A stretch of DNA of 64,000 nt from Filobasidium wieringae (Eukaryota; Basidiomycota; Tremellomycetes; Filobasidiales; Filobasidiaceae), in assembly GCA_001600055.1 (NCBI GenBank), contig BCIV01000012.1:372474-436473 (forward strand). Reading direction: 5' to 3'. Below the pieces are notes generated by a model. The model was not told the DNA's origin, searched no databases, and saw only the letters and a list, made by a program, of their open reading frames with translations. Of the stretch, positions 33,972-44,337 are shown one piece after another; the first letter of the stretch is position 1; each line of letters starts with the position of its first letter. A program made the translations under genes and the position numbers.

Positions 33972-35803
33972 CTACTCCATCGTAACGTCCGACGGCTGAG
34001 TGGGAATCAGCTGAGCCTGGCTGGCGACGCTCTTGTTCTGCTTCAGCTTTTGTTGCCGCACTCGATTCTTCTCCGTCGCCTTGTCCTTGATCTCCTTCTT
34101 TTCCTTCTCAGCAGCATCCGTCCCGCCCCTCAAATTTCCACATATCAACACACCTTCCTTCTTCATCCGTTCCCTGGCCGCCACGTTCTTCTCCTTCCTT
34201 TCTATCCGCTTGGCTTTGACTTGTTCCAATCGCTGTATCTTCCGGCCTTTCGGATCCTTGAGGGCTGTCGTGTGTACTGCTTTGAGTTGAGTGGCGGCAT
34301 ATACAGGTCCGACGGGGAGCGAATCGGGTATGGTGGGATCGTACGCTTGGATAGGGAACGAGGGAAGAGGTGGGCAGATGTTCAGATCATCAAGCGTATC
34401 AACAAAAGTCTTCACTTGAGGGAATCCGATCTGTTATACCTCCAGAGTTTCAGTCGAAGGTTGCAAAACCAAGTCCCCCAGCAGAAACTTACGTCCAATC
34501 CAACCAAAGCTACCCGTCTCAATCCCAACGCAGCCGCCAACTTGATCTCCGAGTTTCTCTCAAGAGGGACCAAATACACTTCTTCAGTCCGTACCAACGC
34601 CTTTATCGCTCGATCCCAGAATTCCTCCAACACCTCCCCCTCTTCAGCTTGCTTCTTGACTTCCCGCATTCTGGCTTGCAGGCGCGATCGACATTGTCGG
34701 ACTAGCGCGTTCCAGCTGGTTATATACGCCAGGACAGGGGTGATGAGGTCGATAGGGTTTATGTCGCCTTTACAGGCGAAGATGACACGAAGAGGCGCTC
34801 GAGTGAGAGGTAGTGCAGGAGGAGAAGCGAGTGTTTTCTTCTTGGATTCGGTTGGGGCATTTGCGGCCTTGTCACCAGTATCCGTGTTCATCAATTCCGA
34901 CAACTTGTAGACCCCATCTCCCTGCGGCTGAGATTTTCTCATAGCGGGATAATTCAGGATCTCGTTTACTTCGTGAGCGAGGTAAGCGGTCTGCCTCTCC
35001 ATGGTCTTGTATATCTCGTTGATACCGCAAACGATGTGTTGCAGTAATTCAGGTTTCTCAGGTTTAGATGGAACGGAAGGTAGGTTTGTAGAAGACCCTG
35101 CAGGAGGATGGTCCAGCTCGACAGGTTCTACTTGTTCTTCTTCCTCTTCCTCAGGGATCTCACCGTCCTCTAGCGTTTCCGTCAATGAGGCATCATGAGC
35201 CACCTTGATACGTTTGTTTTCCCTACCTTCATCTACCTCTTGAGACCCTAGTTCTAGAGGACGTTTAAGCTTTCCAGACGTCTTGGTTTTGGAAGCCTTT
35301 TTGGGCTTGATTGTTTTCTGGAAAGCACGTTGGTTCTTCTTGTGACACCTACCCCGAGATGCATGATATTCCGCTATTTCAGGTAACGCGCTACATAGGA
35401 GTTGGAGGATGGATTCGTGATGGGGTTGTGGGATATCAGGCCTGTTATGACAAAGTCTTAGATTGATTGCGAGATGTTCCACCTTGATCTGGACTCACCA
35501 TTTCGGCTGTAATGGGTTCGCCAATACTGCTTTCACGAAGGGCTTACTCCCTTCCTGATTCCGATTCTTTCCCTTTGCTACGCCTAGAGTAGGTAAATTT
35601 TCGGTACCTCCAGGTCCCTCAACGTTCTCTAACTGCGTTTTCTTCTGCTCCTTGGCCTTTTGTTTCTGTTTGGCGGTCTGGCCTCGGATGGATGAATGAG
35701 CTTCATGAGATTTCGCTAGGGTTTCCGGTCGGTGAGGCTTCGATGGGCCTGCTTTGGGAGTGCTTGCATGCTGCACTCCTGCCTTTTTCGGAGGGATGGG
35801 CAT
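33972..35803 (-). CDS. Probable RNase P/MRP protein subunit, POP3-like
   Basis: Exons: 35803..35499, 35441..34493, 34409..33972 (563 aa). The suggested role is a protein subunit of RNase P/MRP (tRNA and rRNA processing). The evidence is a block at about residues 315-420: VIFACKGDINPIDLITP, WNALVRQCRSRLQ, then YLVPLERNSEIKLAAALGLRR and VALVGLD, which resembles the L7Ae-like core of fungal Pop3. The first exon is Lys/Gln/Pro-rich and strongly basic. The middle has a Lys-rich NLS-like stretch and a Glu run; the C-terminus is a basic helical segment (RIERKEKN, KNRVRQQKLKQNK). It is longer than yeast Pop3 because of these flanks. Another RNA-associated nuclear protein is possible. Its stop lies 54 bp from the DLD1 stop. 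Confidence 0.6.
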
Positions 35804-36064
35804 CTTGTATGAGTCTCAGCAGCTGGTCTATGTACGATTGAGAAGCATGGTATCCTCGATCCAAGGGTCTCCAAGCTATTGAATCCAGACCTAGCAGATC
35901 TGGATTCTGTGAGCGCTAATCGTAAATTCGTGACCTCCACTTTACAAATAAACAACAATCGAACCTCAGAGATATCAGAAATATGGTCAAACAAACATCG
36001 CCGTCGGACAGCTAGTCAGGCATACACAAGGGGTCTTCTACTAAACAGGCAATCGAATCATTAT

Positions 36065-38862
36065 ATGATACCAAAAACGCCTACGAAAGGAGCCGCTCGC
36101 AAGGAGGACACGATCTCCCCTGATCCTCTTGCGATGCAGAACAAGTCTATCTCGGATGAGGAGGAGGATATGATCGTCATTCCAAGCCGAAATCCCCCTT
36201 CATCCAAGAAAGTCATAGCTAGAGCTACTTCTTTGAGAAAGAGAAAGGCCCAGCAATCCGACGATGAACTTCAAGAGCCGGATGAGAAGCCGATAAAGCG
36301 AACGAAGAGAATCGACGTGACTGTGGAGATCCCATTACCTAAAAGTCGATCCCGGACTTCTCCCAAACCAGACAACGAAGTTGAACTCCCTACTACTCCA
36401 AGAAAAGTCGGTCGACCGAGCAAAAATACCCCTCAGACTGCCCGAGCGAGCTCTTCGCGATCGAAACCCGTTCCCGCAACTAGTGGTTCGACCACGGAAG
36501 AGCAAGTGCGGACTCCCTCAACGAGAGTCAGAAAACCTACTGCAAAAGCGAGAGAAGGATCGAGTACACCTAGGCCCAAAACTGTACTACCGACAACCCC
36601 TAAAAAGGTCGAAACAAGAGCAGAACATCCGGAATCTGTTCCAGGATCAGGATCAGGCTCTTCCGATGATTCTTCTGAGGAGGACGATGAAGACAACTTC
36701 AAGCTAGACGATGAGCACTCAAGGGCAAAGTTTTTGCATAACGAGAGGAGAAGAAAAGCGAATCAGGCGAGGAATTTCGTTTATACAGGTGATGCTACGG
36801 AAAAGAGACGGTTAAGGAATGGCAAAGCCGTACAGGAAGAGGAAGAATCAGTACCAGATGACATGCCTGCCGACGACGTGCGGGTACTCTATCAGGAAGT
36901 AGGATTTCAGAGGGATGGTGATGGTATAGACTTTAATATGGACGAGGAGATGGATTACACCTATATACCCCAAACTATGGTTTTACCTGAAATACCCCTA
37001 TCCGCACCGTCATCCATCCATAAAGCTTCTACCTTATCGACTTACGCCAGGACTGCACTGAACGAGATCCTGACCAGGATATCAGCACCAACATCTCGAA
37101 ATCCCCCGCCATTCGCTACAGAAGGTCCAGAGAACGAAGCGTTGACCAATCTCGTCAACCTTCTGAGGGGTACAGTAGAGAGGGGAGAGGGCAATAGTTG
37201 TTTGGTTGTAGGAAGTAAAGGCAATGGCAAGACCAGGGTGAGTTGAAACGTACAGATACATGTCAAGAGGAACCTCAGTTAGATCGGACCTATAGACTGT
37301 GAACCGAGCGATCAATATCGTTCAAGATTCCATAAAACAACAACCCGGTAAAAAATCCTTGATAGGGGGGGACGAGTCCCCTATTGTTGTCAGACTAGAC
37401 GGCCTTGCTCAAATCAACGATATGCTCGCTATCAGAGAAATGGGTCGACAGATTGCTGAGCAGGAGGGTCAAGAGGAAGCAGACGACGAGGAAGACACAG
37501 ATTTGGCTGTAGACGTGAGCAACAGTCGTCCCAGAAAGGTTGTGGATCCCAATGCTGATAAAGTTCGCACGGGACAAGGCTTCCGCGCCAACCACCCTTC
37601 CCTCACATCTTTTGACTTACCTCACAGCCTCGTCTTCTCGGTCGATCATCGTGGTAATTGAGGGATTCGATCTCTTCACTGAGCATGCTAGACAAGCTCT
37701 GTTATACTGTCTATGTGAGTCGATCCTGTGGAAACTGGGTGGACTGCTTACTGACTTTGATTGCAGTGGATGTCGTTCAGAGCGTCAGGACTGGTCCGGT
37801 GGAAAGTACAGGCAGGGGTGTAGCAGTTATTGGCGTGACTAGTCGAGTGGTGAGTCTCTGGATGGCTCGGGACCGACGAAGCCTGCTGACATGGTTCGAT
37901 GGCATAGGATACGCCACTTCTGCTAGAGAAGCGAGTTAAATCACGATTCTCGCAAAGAATTTTCCGGGTGGCATCGCCCCTATCCACATCCAGTGAACAC
38001 GCTTGGTCCGATCTGTTGAGTCGCGCCCTCACATTACCAGAGCAAGTCGAAGGTAGCGCACCTGTTGAGCCAAAAGACGAGATCTGGGCTGGCACATGGA
38101 ATAGTTCCATCGAGGTTAGTCAATGATTTTTTACATTCACTTGGCAGGTGCTGATTTATCTCTGGTACAGACTGTTCTACTCGATGAAAAAGTCATATCC
38201 GTTCTGGATAGATTGTGTAGTCTGAGCACGGATCCAAGAGTCTTGTATCAGCCTTTCGTGAGGCTCATTTCGGAGTACGTGCAGGGACCATGCACCCATA
38301 TAACTGCCGACATGGTCACCAAAAGTATAAATGACCAAATCGAGAGTACAGGTTGGGGTAGACGTCTAGAGCAGCTTCACGGTAAGTGCTCTTCAGCGTG
38401 ATGGTGGTAAAGATAGCTGATTCAGTGTAACAGGGCTCTCCCAACCTGATCTGGTTTTGCTTATCATCGCTAAGCATTTTGCGTATGCCGGGAAAGAAGA
38501 ATTCAACCTCGCCATGGCAGAACACGAGTACCTGAGGTTTGCTAGGACGGAGCTGGCTGCTAGTGGACGAACAAAATGGAGCAGCGCGACTCTGCAAGCA
38601 GTGAGCCGGTGTTCCTCCTCGTCGAAGTGAATTGTGTTCATAATATCGTTACTCATAGGCGTGGGAACACCTGCTTGCGGTCGGGTTGATATTCCCTGCC
38701 ACACGTTTCAAGCCGAGCACAAACCCACACATGCAAAAGTTCATCATCTGTCGATCGCTACTCACCCGCAGCGAGATTATCGGCTTTTTCAAAGGGGAAG
38801 GAGGCAAGATGTTGGGCACTGAGCTCGCCAACTGGGGACGAATGGCAGGGGGCTACGCATAG
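36065..38862 (+). CDS. ORC4: Origin recognition complex subunit 4
   Basis: AAA+ subunit of ORC, which marks replication origins and loads the MCM helicase. Exons: 36065..37237, 37296..37514, 37564..37714, 37767..37849, 37908..38114, 38171..38381, 38434..38600, 38659..38862 (804 aa). The first 300 residues are a basic, Ser/Pro-rich disordered region containing repeated TPKK/TPRK elements and one KVGRPSKN AT-hook-like motif. Walker A is GSKGNGKTR (about 382). Intron 2 (37515..37563) was placed because it joins AVD to FARDKA and restores the ORC4 frame. The Walker B region reads IIVVIEGFDLF, not the usual LDEFDLF. LLLEKRVKSRFSQR and VLYQPFVRLISEY are typical Orc4. It ends with a winged-helix region (EIIGFFK). 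Confidence 0.92.
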
Positions 38863-38951
38863 GAGCAATGATTCAGAGTTGTATCGAGATATTCGCCATG
38901 TATCCATAGCTGCATAAAGGAATGTACATAGAGGTATACAAAAGCCTTTGA

Positions 38952-40417
38952 TTAATGCATAGGTGCGGCATTCGAACCAGTCATGAATGGAGGTGGACCT
39001 GGAGGCATCATCATGCCAGGTTGCATTCCGTATCCCATTGGAGGTCCCATTTGACCACCAAAGCCTGCTGGCATGCCTCCGGGTGGCGGTGGTGGGAAAC
39101 CTGGCGTACCACCGCCTGCTTGCATTGGGAAGCCCATAGGTGGGGGAGGAGGCATGGTCCCGAACTGCCCTGGAGGAGGTTGATATACTGGCATACCCAT
39201 GGGAGGAGGGGCAACCATCGTGTTTTGGGGTGCGAAACCGGCTGGAGGGAATTGTGGTGCCAGAGCACCAGCAAATTGTCCTGAATGAGAAAGATGTCAA
39301 TCAGCTTCTCGTTTCCTGCGAAGACTGTTGTAACTCGCTTACCTTGATATCCTGCAGGATATCCTGGTACTTGAGCAACCGGAGGAGCGATACTCGGAAT
39401 AAGTGAGTTTTTCCTGGTCACAAAAGAATGCAGTTAGTCCTTATCAAACTTCAGGTCAATGATGTCGGGCTCACTTTGCTTGGTTTGCCAACAATCGCTC
39501 TGCTGCCGTTCCGTGCCTCTCTCCTTTTCCATCCTTCTTGAAAGCGTATTGTACCGTAATTGGCTTGTTCATTAAAAATTGGTTGTTGAGTGCTTCCATA
39601 GCTGCATCCGAGGCATCGAAATCGTTATAAGAGATGAACCCGTACCCCTTCGATTCTCCTGTTTGAGGGTCTCTTGCGATCTGTAAGGAGCAGCCCTTAG
39701 CATTAAAGTTACAATCATCGGGAGACAGTGATTGATTCTGTAGGCGTACCTTGGCGGTTTGACTGACTTGACCAAATGCCGAAAAGGTGTTGTACAGGAC
39801 ATTCTCGTCCACCATGGGATCGAGATTTCCAATGAACAGGTTTGCTCCTACGTCCAGCTGTTTCTTGTCGTACGATGCCTGTTAGTAATCAGAAGTCAGT
39901 AACCATTCGTAGATGCATAGAACTTTGGGAAATGTCGAACCTTGTTCACCCTTATAGGCTTTCCAAACAGCTTGATCTGATTCATAATCTTGCACGCATA
40001 TTCGGCGTCTTCTTCCGTCAAGAACTCGCAGAAACCGAAACCCTGGTGTGTCTGGGAGATTCTGTCTTTTGGTAGATGTACGTTTCCTATATAATTTCGT
40101 TTGGCAAATGATAATTAGCAATATGAGCAAGAGCATATATGCGAATGAGAACGGGACATACCGACAGGGCCAGCTTGCCTATCATACACCACAACACATT
40201 CCCAGTACTTATTAGCTCTCCAGCTATATCGACTCTAGCCACTAGACCTACAGCATCAACTCCCAGATCAATGAATCTGTACATCTCTCATCGAGGTTAC
40301 CCTACGTCCCAATCAGAATCAAGATCAGTACCGTGCCGCGACCAGCTCATAGACGACTATGCTCACCAGGTACACCGTAGCTTCTTGATTCCGATCTCTA
40401 TCTTCAGGTCTAGACAT
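38952..40417 (-). CDS. HSH49: Splicing factor 3b subunit 4 (SF3b49/HSH49)
   Basis: U2 snRNP SF3b component that contacts pre-mRNA near the branch site. Exons: 40417..40367, 40301..40252, 40178..40162, 40086..39941, 39878..39750, 39680..39475, 39413..39343, 39280..38952 (332 aa). Exon 3 is 17 nt. RRM1 (about 14-92) runs from ATVYLGNLDER through [15 protein letters not shown] and [12 protein letters not shown]2 (about 105-186) from [10 protein letters not shown] through [10 protein letters not shown]. The C-terminus is the Pro/Gly/Met-rich tail characteristic of SF3B4. Eight exons across a small gene make its own transcript splicing-dependent. It is convergent with ORC4 (89 bp between stops) and in tandem with the U1-C gene upstream. 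Confidence 0.95.
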
Positions 40418-40905
40418 GTTGTATTATCTTGTTCTAGCCAGGAATGTTACAAGTTATAGGAAGCGGTTTATCAGAGAATGGATATACGGACGACATGCAA
40501 GACGCTGCTCGAGGTTGAGACAACTCGGATCAACTCACGTGATGACGAGATTAGCATGGTTCTTGGACTGGCTATATTCCCGGAGCTGGATGTTTTGAGA
40601 CTCTAGGCTCATCGCAGCTGCAAGCGTCAAGCTGTAACGGCCTAGATCATCCGTGCAGTCTTGCAAGTATTGGTACACCGAATGAACTCAAACATAGCAG
40701 AAAGTAGTGCACAACCGTGAAGAAGAACGATCTCTCGTGTCTTGAAACCGTCCATCGCATCCCTTATGCTAGCATATGCTTAACCGCTTGAATAAAGATA
40801 CATACAAAGTGTCTCGCAGCCACTCTTTGTCGCTCACAACACCCAAACTCCGTAATCGTTCGACCCTTTCCGTAGGTCTATCCCTCGCCGCATTCAGCGA
40901 CCCTC
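40418..40905. promoter_or_regulatory. 488 bp between U1-C and HSH49
   Basis: Both flanking genes are on the minus strand, so this holds the U1-C 3' UTR and the HSH49 promoter. No gene or clear motif seen. Confidence 0.45.
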
Positions 40906-41753
40906 TCACATTCCCAACATCCTCATCCTCTCCGGGTTGATCATAGGTGCTCGTCCATTAGCAGCACCAGGAGGAGCATTCGTGAACCCCGGACCAGCAT
41001 CCGCAGGTGGTCCAGGAGGGGCGGAACCGATTCCAGGTCCACCAAACGATTGTCCCTGCATTGGGGGACGGGGTGGCATGTTTCCTGGAGGAGGGGCGAA
41101 TCCGTTTTGTTGAGGAGGGAAAGGGAAGGGTTGAGGTGGACCGTTTTGGAAAGAAGGGTTAGGAGGGAATCCACCTTGCATTGGTGGACGGAAACCGCCT
41201 GTCACAATAAAAGCGCATACCGTCAGTCACCTTCAGTACTAATAGGTTCCAAAGGCCTGAGAGGGTATATCTTACCAGGAGGTCCTCCGTTCATGAATGG
41301 TGGTGGTCCCGCATTGCGCATAACTGGTCCACCCATACCCATTCCCATGCCCATCCCAGGGGGTCCTCCCATTCCTCCACCTTCGTACTGTCTCGTAATT
41401 TGGTCGATGATGCTTTGTGCTTGGTTATGTCCGAGACCTAGTGTACAAGGATAAAGATTGAAGGATAAGCAAAGGCATAGGTGAGGTTGGAGACTGACGA
41501 ACCATTGTAGTAATCTATCACGTTTTGTACGTGATTTCTTCCACTGTTGTGTGCTTTCCGTACTATAAGCATATAGACCATCAGTATGTCTCTCCTAGAT
41601 GAGTTTTCTCCGTGCCGACTGATACCGACCTGATTGCGAATCGTGCGTGCTGATCATCCAGGAATTGAAAGATCAGTTCCTGTTCTTTGCGCTCTGACTC
41701 TTACGCAAGACTTACAGGAAGACATCACAGTAATCACAGTAGTATTTCCCCAT
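40906..41753 (-). CDS. YHC1: U1 small nuclear ribonucleoprotein C
   Basis: U1-C stabilises pairing between U1 snRNA and the 5' splice site. Exons: 41753..41716, 41649..41630, 41562..41503, 41437..41276, 41198..40906 (190 aa). Exon 2 is 20 nt. The N-terminus is the diagnostic zinc finger MGKYYCDYCDVFLTHDS with Cys6, Cys9, His24 and His30, followed by the helix NVIDYYNG and the QSIIDQITRQYEGGG segment. The remainder is Gly/Met/Pro-rich as in other U1-C proteins. Splicing of all four introns is required to build the finger and helix, since exons 1-3 are short. It is divergent from RTF2 across 287 bp. Confidence 0.96.
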
Positions 41754-42040
41754 GATAGATGTCAGATGTCTGTGTCGTTTCAGGTGATATGGAAGAGCGG
41801 ATGACCAGTGATTAACTGTCTGAGGTCAAGCAGCGATTAAACGGATAGGTCAGGTCAGGGACAGGACGTCAACGAACTTGAACCTGACACGCGGAAAGAA
41901 GCATATCAAATTAGATGTCAGGCTCACCCTTAGATATTAGATATCGCCTCAACATACTAATGAACCATGATCACCGCTCACTCAGATCCCTCTCATTATT
42001 CCCACAGTTACCTTGTTAATAGCTCTGAACAACTTCAACC

Positions 42041-43208
42041 ATGGGTAACGATGGTGGAAGTATCCCATACAGAATAGATCTCGTGAAGACCAAAGCAAAG
42101 GAAGAGAAGACGGACGAGAAGGGACTAGCGAGAGCTTTATGGTTGTTGTGCGCATTAAGCAAGGTAAGGCTGATCCCGGTACTGGTATGAGCTTGTGAGA
42201 TGCTAACCGTAATCTGAATCCGTCCGGGTCAGAGACCGCTTACCCAACCTGTCGTCAGCGATCCACTTGGCAAGATATACAATAAGGACGCTATCATCGA
42301 ATACCTCCTTGATCGAACGAGCTATGGTGATGGAGACCAGATCTGTGGATACGTCAAAGGCGTCAAGGTGAGACTTCAACGGATTCCAATAGGCTTTGAG
42401 TTGGTCTAATTGCCTGGACATTGTCTACAGGACCTCACCAACCTGAACGTAACCCCTAATCCGTCTTATACCATCGTACCTTCCGGCGCATCCTTCGTAC
42501 CATCAACACACCGGGACGTCGACGCTGCAGCTCACTCCCCCTTTATCTGCCCTCTTACTATGAAAGAGATGATCGGGACTCTCCCCTTCGGATCGATAAG
42601 ACAATGCGGGTGTGTCTTCAGTGAAGGTGGGATCAAGGCGGTCATCAGTTCAACCTCATCGTCTTCTTCACCGAAAGAAGGGGAAGATGATAAAAAGGAC
42701 AAGACTCTCCCTTGTCCCAACTGCTCTAAGCCTTTCAGCCCAGTAGACGGATTCGGATCAGGAACCGGTTCGAGCTGGTGGTTACCTCTCAACCCGAAAT
42801 CGGACCATCAAAAGGAAATGCTTCAGGATCTCCTTATGGCTCGAGCCGCTATCAAAGCTGCTAAAAAGGAGAAAACCAGTACGACGGGGAAGAAGCGAAA
42901 GTCTGAGGTCGAACCTACGGAAGACGTCTTATCGGTAAAACGAGTGAAACCCACCTCCAATTCTAACGATCGAACGGGTCAGATATCTAGTAAGGTTCAG
43001 CAGGAGTTGGCAGCATTGGAGGCCAAGAGAAAGGCTTCGGGAATGAGCGATGCAGTGAAGAGTATTTACGCTGGGAAGGGGACGGGATTGGTTTCGAATA
43101 AGAACGATTTCTTCACGCGGACGTTCAATAGGGTGAGTCTTGATTGAGGCCAAGTAGTAGTATGCACTGAAAGCTAAACTCGGCGTGCGATTATTTTAGT
43201 ATGCTTGA
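42041..43208 (+). CDS. RTF2: Replication termination factor 2 (Rtf2)
   Basis: Rtf2 has a degenerate RING; in fission yeast it enforces site-specific fork pausing and has also been linked to splicing. Exons: 42041..42163, 42233..42367, 42431..43132, 43200..43208 (322 aa). MGNDGGSIPYR at the N-terminus, then LSKRPLTQPVVSDPLGKIYNK and FICPLTMKEM, GCVFSE and LPCPNCSKPF give the family's Cys/His pattern. The tail is basic (TTGKKRKSE). The last intron is inferred: the donor AGG/GTGAGT at 43133 and the acceptor TTATTTTAG at 43199 are strong, giving the ending FNRYA. Without it the protein would end RVSLD at 43147. Confidence 0.9.
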
Positions 43209-43411
43209 GCTATATCGTTCGATGCAGTTGTAACGCCAAGTCGGCATAGTTGTAATCGTGGCGCCTAGCTCATTCTGATTCAAAACCCATGCATCCGCTC
43301 GGATTCATTCAATTTTTAACACAAGATGCGACCGAAACTACAAACATACCAGGACCCGTGTCAACGAACAGATCCGGACTATTAACCTACAAAACTCAAC
43401 CACCTATCTCT

Positions 43412-44305
43412 CTAGTATCCATACCCGCCCTGACGTCCCATGAATCCAGACTGTTGCTGGCCGTACATAGAGTTCTGACCGGGCATTCCCATTCCGTAGC
43501 CGGTCTGCTGAGGTCCCATGCCCATTCCCATCCCCATACCGGTCTGTTGCTGTCCCATGCCCATTCCCATTCCCATACCCGTCTGCTGTTGGCCCATACC
43601 CATATTCATACCCATCCCGGTTTGCTGCGGTGCCATCATAGCTCCGTTATAGCCGGTAGTCAGAGGCATGAGGCCTGTCTGCTGTGGTCTAAGCGCATCA
43701 TATTTATCTACCAAGCGACAAAGCAAAATGATCAGCTCATAAATCACTCAGACTACCCAAGCCGAGCCTACCTGATGGTTGGGGCGATGAGTTTTGACCC
43801 GTGTCTCCACGCTTCATGTTGGCGAAAATGTTTACAGGATCGAACTTGGTCTGCTCTGTCGAGGGCATACCAGTTTTCTGAGGAGGAATAGCGGACAGCT
43901 GGTTGAACATGGCGTTCTGATGTGATTGCATAGGGTTGTAACCCGTCATTTCTGTTGTGACGAAAAGAATGCCTTCTTGTCAGCTTTCAAGTCAAATTGT
44001 CTGAACTGATGGTCCCTCACGAGGCTGCATGTTCTGGAAACCGGTTTGCTGCTGTGCCATACCCCCGTTGAAACCGGTTTGCTGAGACATCATCCCCATA
44101 TTCCCGGCGTATCCCGTTTGCTGCGGCATCATCCCCATACTTCCACCAAAGCCTGTTTGCTGCGGCATCATACCGGTGGCTTGAGAGTTTAATGAATGTC
44201 GAGTAGGTACAAAACCCGAAAACCCTGTGCTTGTAGGTACCAAGGGATTAAGTAGCCCTTGGTTGGCTGGTATAGGAGCAAGTGGACCACCCTGTTGCTG
44301 CTGCT

Positions 44306-44337
<32 letters not shown>

